11,167 bases of DNA from Clostridiales bacterium (GTDB lineage: Bacteria > Bacillota > Clostridia > Christensenellales > Aristaeellaceae): the NCBI GenBank assembly GCA_012513735.1, contig JAAZBR010000064.1, positions 1-11,167 on the forward strand, given 5' to 3'. This document shows, piece by piece, positions 1 through 7,457 of this stretch; position 1 is the first letter of the stretch, and each line of letters starts with the position of its first letter. A program made the position numbers and the translations under genes. A model generated the notes under the pieces. That model did not search any database and was not told the origin of the DNA. It saw nothing but the letters and a program-made list of their open reading frames with translations.

Positions 1-3000
1 GCAGGTTTTGTGGTGCGGGAGCGGACCAGGCTGGAGCTGGTCAACGCCGACGTGACGGTGCTGGAGCACGGCAAGACCGGTGCCACCGTGATGCTGCTTC
101 TCAATGAGGATACCAACCGCGCCTTTGACATCTCGTTTCGCACGCCGGTGGTCAATGATACCGGCCTGCCCCATGTGTTTGAACATGCCACCCTGGGCGG
201 CTCGATGAAGTATCCGTCCCAGTCGCTGTTTTTCAACCTGATCCACCAGACCTACAACACCTTCATGAACGCCATGACCACCGACCTGATCACCACCTAT
301 CCGGTAGCCTCGCTGTCGGAAAAGCAGTTGCTGAAGTATGTGGACTATTATGTGGACAGCGCTTTCAATCCCCTGCTGATGCAGGAGGAGGGCATCTTCC
401 GCGAGGAGGCCTGGCGCTATGCCATGGCCGACAAGGACGCGCCGCTCACCATCGCGGGCACCGTGTACACCGAGATGCAGGGCGCCTACAGCATCGAAAC
501 GGCCAGCATGTTCAACTTCCGCAAGACGCTGTTTCCGGGCAGCCAAGCCGGCAACTCCTATGGCGGGCACCCGGCCCACATTCCCCAGATGACCTGGAAT
601 GATCTGAAAAACTATCATGACAACTACTATCACCCATCCAACTCGCTCACGCTGCTGTACGGCAAAATTGAGGATGTGCCCGCTTTCCTGACGCTACTGG
701 ACGGCTACTTCTCCGCCTACGACAAGAAGAAGTTCGCCTTTGAGGACGCTGCCTACCAGCCGCTGACCGCGCCGGTGGAGCAGCGCTTTGACTTCCCGGT
801 GGAAAAGGGCAGCGACACCACCAACGGCGCTGTGGTCTACTATGGCTATGTGCTGACCGACGCCACCCCCGAGGACGAGGATGCACTGGACCTGCTGACC
901 ACTTTGCTTAACGAAGCCTCCTCGCCCTTTCAGCAGGCCATGAAAAAGCAGTTGCCCTCGGCCAAGGCGTCCTGCTATTACAGCAACGTCACGCCCGAGG
1001 TCAGCGTGGTGTTCCAGGCCAGCGGCATGAAGGCAGAGGACGCCCCCCTGTTCAAGCAGGTGGTGGAGGAGTCTCTGGCCGGTGTAGGCGAGCATGGCTT
1101 TGACCCGGCCTCAGTGGAGGCTGTGGCCGCCGCCACCCGTCTGACGCTGCTGCTGTCCACCGAGAGCGCCAGCGTGGGCACCGACGTGGCCCCCAGCATC
1201 GCCTATATGTGGGCGGCCAGGGGGCAGACCGATGCTTACAGCCGCTATGTGGACAATACCGCCAATTACGTGCCCTTTGCCGAGCAAGGGGTGTACCAGC
1301 AGATCATCAAAAAGCATCTGACCGACAACCCCCGCACCGCGCTGGTGGTCACCGCGCCCGCGCCCGGCCTGAAGGAACAGCAGGACCAGCAGCTGGCAGA
1401 CGAGCTGGCCGCCAAAAAGGCCGCCATGACCGAGGACGAGATCAGCGCAATCGTGGCCTCTACCGCCGCTGCGGGCGCGCAGCCCGTGGACGATTCGGCC
1501 CATCTGGTGGCCAGCCTGCAGGCGGTCACCGTGGACACCCTGCCCGAGGAGCGGCGCATCTATGCCATCAGCGACGAGGTAGGCGAAGACCAGGTACGCC
1601 GCATGCACGCCCAGGCAGACGTGGGCGGCGTGGGCCAGACCCTGCTGCTGTTGGATGCCGGGACCATCGCCCAGGAGGATCTGCACTGGTATAAGCTATA
1701 CGTAGATCTGCTGGGCAAGCTGGACACCGCTCGGCACGATAACGCCGCCCTCAGCGCGCTGATGACCCGCTATCTCTATAGCTATGAGCTGCGCCCCACC
1801 GTGTATGGCGGCCCCAAGGGCGACCAGTGCGCCCCCTTCCTGCGGTTCAGCTGGATTGCCATGGACGAGGACATGGCACCCGGCTACGAGCTTGCTTATG
1901 AGCTGCTGTACGAAACCAAGCTGGATGATGCCGCCAAGGTGGCCGACGTGCTGGCGCAGATCAAGGCCAGCCTCAAGCAGACCATCACCAACGGCATCTA
2001 TCAGGTGCAGGTGTATCGGGCGTTTGCCTCGGCCTCGCCCAGCTTCGCCTACTTCAACTACCTCAACCATTTGGACTACTATGCCTTTCTGGAGCAGGCG
2101 GAGGCCATGCTGGCCGCCGATCCCGCAGCCGCTCTGGCCAGGCTGAACGCCATCCAGCAGCATCTGCGCGTACGCACGGGCGCTGTGTCAGCCTTCGCCG
2201 GCAGCCAGGAGAGCGCTGCCAACCACCGGAAGGCGGCGGACGCGTTTATTGCAAAGCTGGAGGACGCCCAGCGCGAGAAGGCCGGCTACCAACTGCCCGC
2301 TGTGGCGCACCGCGAAGGCTTTGTGGTGGATTCGTCCGTGCAGTACAACATGCTGTACGCCCCCTATGCCCAGCTGGGGTTGGAGGGCACCAACGGCGAC
2401 ATGGACGCGCTGGCACGCCTGGTGTCGGATGCCTTCCTGTATCCCAAGCTGCGCGACCAGTACGGCGCCTACGGCGTGCAGCATGGTGCGACGGAGGACG
2501 GGGTGTTCATGCTGTCCTTCCGTGACCCCAACGTCAAGGAGACCTTTGATGTCTACGCTGCGCTGCCTGAGCTGATTGACAGCATGACGCTGGAACAGGA
2601 AAGCCTCAACGGCTACATCCTGTCCGCCTACAGCGGTTATGCGCTGTCCCAGGGCGAACTGTCCGGCGCCCTCAGCGCCCTGCTGAGCGCTTTGGATGGC
2701 AAGCCCCAGGAGCGCTATCTCACCTGGATGCGCGAGCTGAAGGCCCTGACGCCCGACAAGGTGAAGGCCTATACCGATATGTACCGGGCCTTGTATGAAA
2801 ACGGCTACCGCTCCACCGCGGGCGGCGCCAAGGTCATCGACAACAACAAGGATTTGTTCGACAAGACCTACAACCCCTTCGCCGTCAAGGATACCTCGGG
2901 CGACGTGCTCAGCGACGTAAAGGAAGGCGATGTGTACTACGAAGCCGTGCGCTTTGCCTATGAAAACAAGGCCATGGTCCCTGTGGAGAAAGGCGTGTTC

Positions 3001-3396
3001 GGCGTCAATGAGCCGACCACCGTGGGCGACCTGGTGGGCACGCTGATGGCCATGGTGGGCATTCCCGGCACGCCCAAGGAGGGTATGCCCGTGCTGGTGC
3101 AGGCGGGCATCCTGGCAGCGGATGATACCATTGATGCGCCGCTTACCCGCGAGAAGCTGGTGTGCACCTTCTACGGCCTGCTGATGGCCGTCCCCGGTAT
3201 GGCTGCGGACGCCAATCTGCCCCCCTTGACCGACATTGCCGACGCGGATCAGATCAGCGCCGGAGGCGAGCAGAGCATGCAGTTCGCCCTGGGCAAGGGC
3301 TTGCTGCTGGCCCAGGACGGCCTGCTGCGGCCCCAGGATGTCGCCACCCGTGCGGAGCTGGCACATGTGCTCTGGACCATCGACAACATGAAATAG
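1..3396 (+). CDS. M16C family zinc metallopeptidase (PreP/Cym1-like) with C-terminal SLH repeats, 5' partial
   Basis: A large pitrilysin-superfamily protease that would degrade peptides inside a closed chamber. Numbering from the GTG at base 10, the inverted zinc motif HVFEH (H55, E58, H59) is followed exactly 100 residues later by E155 in YTEMQGAYS, the third ligand, matching the PreP spacing. The C-terminal half carries an R815-x5-Y821 pair in LRDQYGAYG, which positions substrate in this family. Residues about 976-1128 form three degenerate S-layer homology repeats; the last ends in RPQDVATRAELAHVLW. The frame is open to base 1 and the family's N-terminal GF-VRER block begins before the GTG, so the true start, and probably a signal peptide, lies upstream of the window. 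I infer a secreted, wall-attached enzyme, unlike the mitochondrial or cytosolic relatives. The M16C call is firm; the anchoring role is inferred. Confidence 0.93.
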   Translation, partial: AGFVVRERTRLELVNADVTVLEHGKTGATVMLLLNEDTNRAFDISFRTPVVNDTGLPHVFEHATLGGSMKYPSQSLFFNLIHQTYNTFMNAMTTDLITTYPVASLSEKQLLKYVDYYVDSAFNPLLMQEEGIFREEAWRYAMADKDAPLTIAGTVYTEMQGAYSIETASMFNFRKTLFPGSQAGNSYGGHPAHIPQMTWNDLKNYHDNYYHPSNSLTLLYGKIEDVPAFLTLLDGYFSAYDKKKFAFEDAAYQPLTAPVEQRFDFPVEKGSDTTNGAVVYYGYVLTDATPEDEDALDLLTTLLNEASSPFQQAMKKQLPSAKASCYYSNVTPEVSVVFQASGMKAEDAPLFKQVVEESLAGVGEHGFDPASVEAVAAATRLTLLLSTESASVGTDVAPSIAYMWAARGQTDAYSRYVDNTANYVPFAEQGVYQQIIKKHLTDNPRTALVVTAPAPGLKEQQDQQLADELAAKKAAMTEDEISAIVASTAAAGAQPVDDSAHLVASLQAVTVDTLPEERRIYAISDEVGEDQVRRMHAQADVGGVGQTLLLLDAGTIAQEDLHWYKLYVDLLGKLDTARHDNAALSALMTRYLYSYELRPTVYGGPKGDQCAPFLRFSWIAMDEDMAPGYELAYELLYETKLDDAAKVADVLAQIKASLKQTITNGIYQVQVYRAFASASPSFAYFNYLNHLDYYAFLEQAEAMLAADPAAALARLNAIQQHLRVRTGAVSAFAGSQESAANHRKAADAFIAKLEDAQREKAGYQLPAVAHREGFVVDSSVQYNMLYAPYAQLGLEGTNGDMDALARLVSDAFLYPKLRDQYGAYGVQHGATEDGVFMLSFRDPNVKETFDVYAALPELIDSMTLEQESLNGYILSAYSGYALSQGELSGALSALLSALDGKPQERYLTWMRELKALTPDKVKAYTDMYRALYENGYRSTAGGAKVIDNNKDLFDKTYNPFAVKDTSGDVLSDVKEGDVYYEAVRFAYENKAMVPVEKGVFGVNEPTTVGDLVGTLMAMVGIPGTPKEGMPVLVQAGILAADDTIDAPLTREKLVCTFYGLLMAVPGMAADANLPPLTDIADADQISAGGEQSMQFALGKGLLLAQDGLLRPQDVATRAELAHVLWTIDNMK

Positions 3397-3416
3397 ACAG
3401 TATCCTGGCGATATCC

Positions 3417-3448
3417 AACCGGGCTCCGCGAACAGGCGGGGCCCGGTT
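3417..3448 (+). terminator. hairpin after the M16C gene, probable terminator
   Basis: A 13-pair stem (3417-3429 with 3436-3448, one G-U pair) closes a six-base loop, 21 bases after the stop codon of the peptidase. The stem is very GC-rich, but only three T residues follow, so intrinsic termination may be weak. Its position between two genes, with a promoter just downstream, supports a unit boundary. Confidence 0.6.
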
Positions 3449-3481
3449 TGCTGAGAGTTGCCGTGTCCCCGCCTGCCTTGC

Positions 3482-3510
3482 TTGTCCAATCGTTGCCCTT
3501 TGCCTATAAG
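3482..3510 (+). promoter_or_regulatory. sigma-A-type promoter for the amidohydrolase gene
   Basis: TTGTCC at 3482-3487 (4 of 6 matches to TTGACA) and TATAAG at 3505-3510 (5 of 6 matches to TATAAT) are separated by exactly 17 bases. Transcription would begin near 3516-3518. That puts the in-frame ATG at 3522 within a few bases of the RNA 5' end and favours the GTG at 3567 as the start of translation. Confidence 0.55.
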
Positions 3511-3566
3511 ATACGGAACAAATGAGTAAACGCACTGCCTTCATGGCATCGCGAAAGGATACAACA

Positions 3567-5165
3567 GTGACCGATCTCTTGCTGAAAGAAGCGCTCATCT
3601 ATGACGGCACGGGGCAGCCGCCCCGGCAGATGGACATACTGGTGCGGGGCGACCGCATTGTGGCGGTGGGGCCGGACCTGCGGGCAGAGGGGGCGGAAAT
3701 CCATGCTCTGCAGGGCCTGTCCCTGGCGCCCGGCTTTATCGACGCCCACTCCCACAACGACTGGATGGCCATTAAGCAAAACCCGCTGCCCTGGTTTGAA
3801 CCCTTCATCCGGCAGGGCATCACCAGCTTCATCACGGGCAACTGCGGACTGTCGGCCACCGGCTTTGAAAAGGACAGCCCCTACAAGGATCTGGTAGGCG
3901 GCGGGCTGTTCCACTTTGAGGGCACCACCGGCTGTTATGGCGATATGGACAGCTTCTTTCACGCCATTGACGGCAAGGTGCCCTGCAATATCGCGGCGCT
4001 GATGGGCCACAACTCGGCCCGGGCGGGGGTAGCGGGCAATGAAAACAGGCCGCTGCACGAGGACGAGCTGCAGCGCATGCTGGCCGTGCTGGACAAGGGG
4101 CTGAAGCAGGGCGCCTGCGGCCTGTCCCTGGGGCTGATGTACGAGCCGGGCCTCTACGCGCCCCGGGAGGAACTGCAGGCAGTGGCCGACCTGTGCGTCC
4201 GTTATGATCGGCCGCTGACGGTGCATCCCCGGGCGTGCTCCAAGGTGTCCATGGCATATCCCCAGTTGCTGGGCCGGCCCCACCTGCTGCGCGCCCTGGA
4301 CGAGCTGCGGGAGCTGGGCCGCGGCACACCGCTAAAGCTACAGTATTCCCATGCCATCTTCGTGGGCAGGCGCTCCTTCCCCTACAAGGACGAGATGCTG
4401 CGCCTGTTCAGTCAGATGCGGGCCGAGGGGATGCAGCCGGGCTTTGACATCTACAACGAAACTATGGGCACCACTGTGATCACCGTGGTGATGCCGCCCT
4501 GGTACCAAGCCCTGAGCCCGCAGCAGAAGCGCAAACCCCTCCCCCTGGTGAAGTTCAAGCTGCTGGCCCGGGCCAGCGTGCTGCTGCTGGGGTTTGATTT
4601 TTCGGACATGACCATCGCCTGGATCGGCCCCGGCCACGAGCAATACGAGGGCAAGACGGTGGCGCAGATCGCGGGCGAGATGGGGGTGCCGGACACGGAA
4701 GCCTATCTCACGCTATGTGAACTGTCCAACTTCCGCGGGCGCATCAACATGGGCCCCTACAGCACGCCGCAAATTATTGAAGAGCTGGCCCGCCACCCCG
4801 ACGTGCTGTTTATGACCGACGGCTGGGTGGAAGCCCATGGCGTGCAGAACCCCGCCATCTACGACTGCTTTCCCAAGTTTCTGCAGCAGTCCCTGAACGG
4901 CAGGGGCGATACCCTGCCAGGCACCGTGCGCAAGATGACCGGAGCCACGGCGGACCGCTTCGGCCTGCGGGACCGGGGCTACATCCGCCCGGGAGCGTAT
5001 GCGGACATCACGGTGTTTGACCAGCAGGCGCTGAGGGAAGGCGTGCCCGATCAAAACGCCGCCTTTGGTATCCACAGCGTGTACATCAACGGCCGACAGG
5101 TGCTGAAACAGGGCGTGCTGCACGAGGACGCGCTGCGCACCAGCGGCCGCGCGATGCGGGTATAG
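3567..5165 (+). CDS. N-acyl-D-amino-acid deacylase-family amidohydrolase (D-aminoacylase)
   Basis: A cytoplasmic metal hydrolase expected to remove the acyl group from N-acyl-D-amino acids or related compounds. From the GTG it has 532 residues, slightly longer than typical D-aminoacylases. It opens with the small beta domain of amidohydrolases (LLLKEALIYDGTG). Visible metal-site candidates are H61 and H63 (DAHSHNDW), C93 in GNCG (the cysteine that replaces the usual carbamylated lysine in this subfamily), H220 (TVHPR), H262 (YSHAI) and D418 (MTDGW). GLMYEPG at 189-195 is also typical. The C-terminal GYIRPGAYADITVFD block closes the beta domain. GTG 3567 is chosen because AAAGGA at 3554-3559 lies seven bases before it, whereas ATG 3522 has no ribosome binding site and sits beside the predicted RNA start. 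The gene stands alone between a promoter and a terminator. Substrate specificity cannot be read from the sequence; dihydropyrimidinase-like activity is a less likely alternative. Confidence 0.9.
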   Translation: MTDLLLKEALIYDGTGQPPRQMDILVRGDRIVAVGPDLRAEGAEIHALQGLSLAPGFIDAHSHNDWMAIKQNPLPWFEPFIRQGITSFITGNCGLSATGFEKDSPYKDLVGGGLFHFEGTTGCYGDMDSFFHAIDGKVPCNIAALMGHNSARAGVAGNENRPLHEDELQRMLAVLDKGLKQGACGLSLGLMYEPGLYAPREELQAVADLCVRYDRPLTVHPRACSKVSMAYPQLLGRPHLLRALDELRELGRGTPLKLQYSHAIFVGRRSFPYKDEMLRLFSQMRAEGMQPGFDIYNETMGTTVITVVMPPWYQALSPQQKRKPLPLVKFKLLARASVLLLGFDFSDMTIAWIGPGHEQYEGKTVAQIAGEMGVPDTEAYLTLCELSNFRGRINMGPYSTPQIIEELARHPDVLFMTDGWVEAHGVQNPAIYDCFPKFLQQSLNGRGDTLPGTVRKMTGATADRFGLRDRGYIRPGAYADITVFDQQALREGVPDQNAAFGIHSVYINGRQVLKQGVLHEDALRTSGRAMRV

Positions 5166-5182
5166 GTGAACCGCAGCAAATT

Positions 5183-5214
5183 ACGCAGGCAAATTGGTGC
5201 TTTGCCTGCGTTTT
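5183..5214 (+). terminator. Rho-independent terminator after the amidohydrolase gene
   Basis: A perfect 11-pair stem (5183-5193 with 5201-5211, ACGCAGGCAAA against its complement) closes a seven-base loop and runs into a short T stretch through 5214. It starts 18 bases after the stop codon. This is the cleanest terminator in the window. Confidence 0.85.
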
Positions 5215-5216
5215 GC

Positions 5217-5245
5217 TTGCGCACAGGACATGGGAGGGGTATACT
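5217..5245 (+). promoter_or_regulatory. sigma-A-type promoter for the glmM gene run
   Basis: TTGCGC at 5217-5222 (TTG conserved) and TATACT at 5240-5245 (5 of 6 matches to TATAAT) have a 17-base spacer. The -35 begins directly after the T tail of the preceding terminator, so the two units are packed back to back. The leader to the glmM start would be about 50 bases; I see no riboswitch or glmS-type structure in it. Confidence 0.55.
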
Positions 5246-5304
5246 TCTTGCGTGCGATGTCCCTGGGAGAGCAAACATAAACAGCAATGACGGGAGGATG
5301 CTCC

Positions 5305-6651
5305 ATGTCCAAGTATTTTGGTACCGATGGTTTCAGGGGAGAAGCAAATGTTGGCCTGACTGCAGAACATGCCATGCAGATCGGCCGTTTTCTGGGCCAC
5401 TACTATGGCCGGGACCGCAAGGCGCGGGTGGTGATCGGCAAGGACACCAGGCTGTCCAGCTATATGCTGGAGGATGCCCTTTCGGCGGGCCTCACGGCCT
5501 CGGGGGCGGATGCCTACCTGCTGCACGTGACCACCACCCCCAGTGTCAGCTTTGTCACCCGCACCGAGGGCTTTGACTGCGGAGTGATGATCAGTGCGTC
5601 CCATAACCCCTACTTTGACAACGGTATCAAGCTGGTCAACGGCAGCGGCGAAAAGATGGACGAAGAGGTGCTGCTGGAAGCCGAAAAGTACCTGGACGGC
5701 GTCATCGGCCCCTTCCCCTATGCCACGCGGGAAAATATCGGCAAGACCATCGACTACTTTGCCGGCCGCAACCGCTACATCGGCTACCTGATTGGCCTGG
5801 CGCGCAACAGCTACAAGGGCATGCGGGTGGGCCTGGACTGCGCCAACGGCAGCACCTGGATGATCGCCAAGTCGGTGTTTGACGCCCTGGGCGCCACCAC
5901 CTTTGTGATCAACGACAAGCCCACGGGCCTGAACATCAACCTGGACAGCGGCTCCACCCACATCCAGTACCTGCAGCAGCACGTGCTGGACAACAAGCTG
6001 AACGTGGGCTTTGCCTTTGACGGCGATGCCGACCGCTGCCTGGCGGTGGATGAGCACGGCCAGGTGATCACGGGCGACCACATCATCTACCTGTACGGCC
6101 GGCATATGAAGGAACGGGGCAACCTGCTGGACAATACGGTGGTCACCACCATCATGTCCAACTTCGGCCTGTACCGGGCGCTGGATGAAATCGGCATCCA
6201 GTACAAGAAGACCGACGTGGGCGACAAGTACGTCACCGAGTGCATGCGCAAGCACGGCCACCTGCTGGGTGGCGAGCAGAGCGGGCACATCATTTTTGCC
6301 AAGTACGCCAACACGGGCGACGGGGTGCTGACCGCCATGAAGGTAATGCAGGCCATGATCGACAAGGATCTGCCGCTGTCCAAGCTGGCGGAACCCTGCC
6401 GCTTCTATCCCCAGGTGCTCAAGAACGTGCGCGTGCAGGATAAGGACAAGGCGCTGAACAACCCCGCCGTGCAGCAGGCCGTGAAGGAGGCCGAAAGCCT
6501 GCTGGGCGACAACGGCCGCGTGCTGCTGCGCAAGTCGGGCACCGAGCCGGTGCTGCGCGTGATGGCGGAGGCCGAAAGCGACGCCCTGTGCCAGCAGGTA
6601 GTGGACGGTATCATCCAGGCCATGAAGCAGGCGGACCTGGTGATTGCCTGA
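5305..6651 (+). CDS. glmM: phosphoglucosamine mutase
   Basis: Converts glucosamine-6-phosphate to glucosamine-1-phosphate in the cytoplasm, the step before GlmU in UDP-GlcNAc and peptidoglycan synthesis. The product has 448 residues, the normal family length. All four active-site blocks are visible: the N-terminal KYFGTDGFRGEAN; the phosphoserine loop ISASHNP with S99; the metal loop DGDADR with D239, D241 and D243; and the phosphate-binding loop RKSGTEP at 409-415. GEQSG, a sugar-binding signature, is also present. The ATG at 5305 is chosen because GGGAGGA at 5292-5298 precedes it by six bases and the protein then starts exactly where family members do; an in-frame ATG at 5287 would add six unrelated residues. 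It is first in a compact run of genes and is followed after 12 bases by a GlmU-like acyltransferase. Confidence 0.96.
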   Translation: MSKYFGTDGFRGEANVGLTAEHAMQIGRFLGHYYGRDRKARVVIGKDTRLSSYMLEDALSAGLTASGADAYLLHVTTTPSVSFVTRTEGFDCGVMISASHNPYFDNGIKLVNGSGEKMDEEVLLEAEKYLDGVIGPFPYATRENIGKTIDYFAGRNRYIGYLIGLARNSYKGMRVGLDCANGSTWMIAKSVFDALGATTFVINDKPTGLNINLDSGSTHIQYLQQHVLDNKLNVGFAFDGDADRCLAVDEHGQVITGDHIIYLYGRHMKERGNLLDNTVVTTIMSNFGLYRALDEIGIQYKKTDVGDKYVTECMRKHGHLLGGEQSGHIIFAKYANTGDGVLTAMKVMQAMIDKDLPLSKLAEPCRFYPQVLKNVRVQDKDKALNNPAVQQAVKEAESLLGDNGRVLLRKSGTEPVLRVMAEAESDALCQQVVDGIIQAMKQADLVIA

Positions 6652-6663
6652 AAGGAAGAAACC

Positions 6664-7323
6664 ATGTATCAGAACAAGGATCTGTTTGACCTGAGCCGCA
6701 CCCTGGCCGCTCCCCTGTTTGAGGGCAAAACCTGGCCCTGGGAGGTGCTGAATGATCTGCAGGATTTTATCCTGAAGCTTGGCCCCACTCTGCCCGCTGA
6801 CAAATTTCGCCACATTGCGCCCGGCATCTGGATCGCCAACGATGCCGTGGTGGCGCCCACGGCCTCCCTGCATGGCCCGCTGATTATTGATGAAGGAGCG
6901 GAGGTGCGCCACTGCGCCTTCCTGCGGGGCAGCATCCTTGTAGGCAAGGGCGCGGTGGTGGGCAACAGCACGGAGCTTAAAAACACCCTGCTGTTTGACC
7001 AGGTGCAGGTGCCCCACTACAACTACGTGGGCGACTCGGTGCTGGGCTACAAGGCCCATTTCGGCGCCGGCGTCATCACCAGCAATGTAAAGGGCGACAA
7101 ATCGCTGGTGGTAATCAAAGAAGGCGACAATCGCCACCAGACCTGCCGCAAGAAGGTGGGCGCCCTGGTGGGCGACCTGGGGGAGATCGGTTGCAACACG
7201 GTGCTCAATCCGGGTACAATCATTGGGCGGAACACCCAGGTGTATCCGCTTTGCAGCGTGCGCGGGTGCGTGCCTGCAAACAGCATTTACAAGGGCGAGG
7301 GCAAGATTGTATCAAAAAGCTGA
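6664..7323 (+). CDS. left-handed beta-helix acyltransferase resembling the GlmU C-terminal domain
   Basis: A 219-residue hexapeptide-repeat protein with no nucleotidyltransferase domain. Residues about 50-205 contain imperfect hexapeptide turns (such as IAPGIWIANDAVVAPTA), and residues 88-142 align without gaps to the E. coli GlmU acetyltransferase site. By my alignment R88, K106, H118, Y121 and N141 match GlmU R333, K351, H363 (catalytic base), Y366 and N386, while N377 is H132 and Y387 is V142. The N-terminal 45 residues are helical-looking and unlike GlmU. Database entries of this type are often labelled UDP-N-acetylglucosamine pyrophosphorylase, which this protein cannot be because the N-terminal catalytic domain is missing. 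AAGGAAG at 6652-6658 serves the ATG. Its place 12 bases after glmM suggests it acts on glucosamine-1-phosphate or another sugar phosphate. The fold is secure, the substrate is inferred. Confidence 0.85.
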   Translation: MYQNKDLFDLSRTLAAPLFEGKTWPWEVLNDLQDFILKLGPTLPADKFRHIAPGIWIANDAVVAPTASLHGPLIIDEGAEVRHCAFLRGSILVGKGAVVGNSTELKNTLLFDQVQVPHYNYVGDSVLGYKAHFGAGVITSNVKGDKSLVVIKEGDNRHQTCRKKVGALVGDLGEIGCNTVLNPGTIIGRNTQVYPLCSVRGCVPANSIYKGEGKIVSKS

Positions 7324-7457
7324 ACACGGCGGACAACGGTGTGCACAGCGGCATGTTGCTGATGGTCTGTCTCTCCCCCGCATCATGAAAGGATTGGTGA
7401 TCCCTTATTCTTCCCGACCTGGAGTTTACCCCCCTGGCGCTGAGCGACCGCGAGTGG

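Noticed and set aside
2188..3489. A 433-codon open frame on the minus strand
   Set aside because: It is the complement of the M16C C-terminal half and SLH region, with the same low-information composition and no recognisable motif.
3504..4283. A 259-codon minus-strand open frame reaching into the 3397-3566 gap
   Set aside because: It is mostly complementary to the amidohydrolase gene and has no family resemblance; the gap is explained by a terminator and a promoter.
5287..5304. An earlier in-frame ATG for glmM
   Set aside because: It would place the GGGAGGA ribosome binding site inside the coding region and add residues absent from the family; ATG 5305 fits both signals.
5086..7137. A 683-codon open frame on the minus strand
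   Set aside because: It lies across glmM and the beta-helix gene, whose plus-strand products match known families throughout. Its translation is rich in His, Gln, Val and Gly with no domain signature, as expected for the shadow of a GC-rich gene.
7324..7406. A promoter or terminator between the acyltransferase and DUF2156 genes
   Set aside because: TTGCTG at 7356 with CATCAT at 7381 has a 19-base spacer and a poor -10, and no hairpin with a T tract is present, so read-through is the simpler reading.
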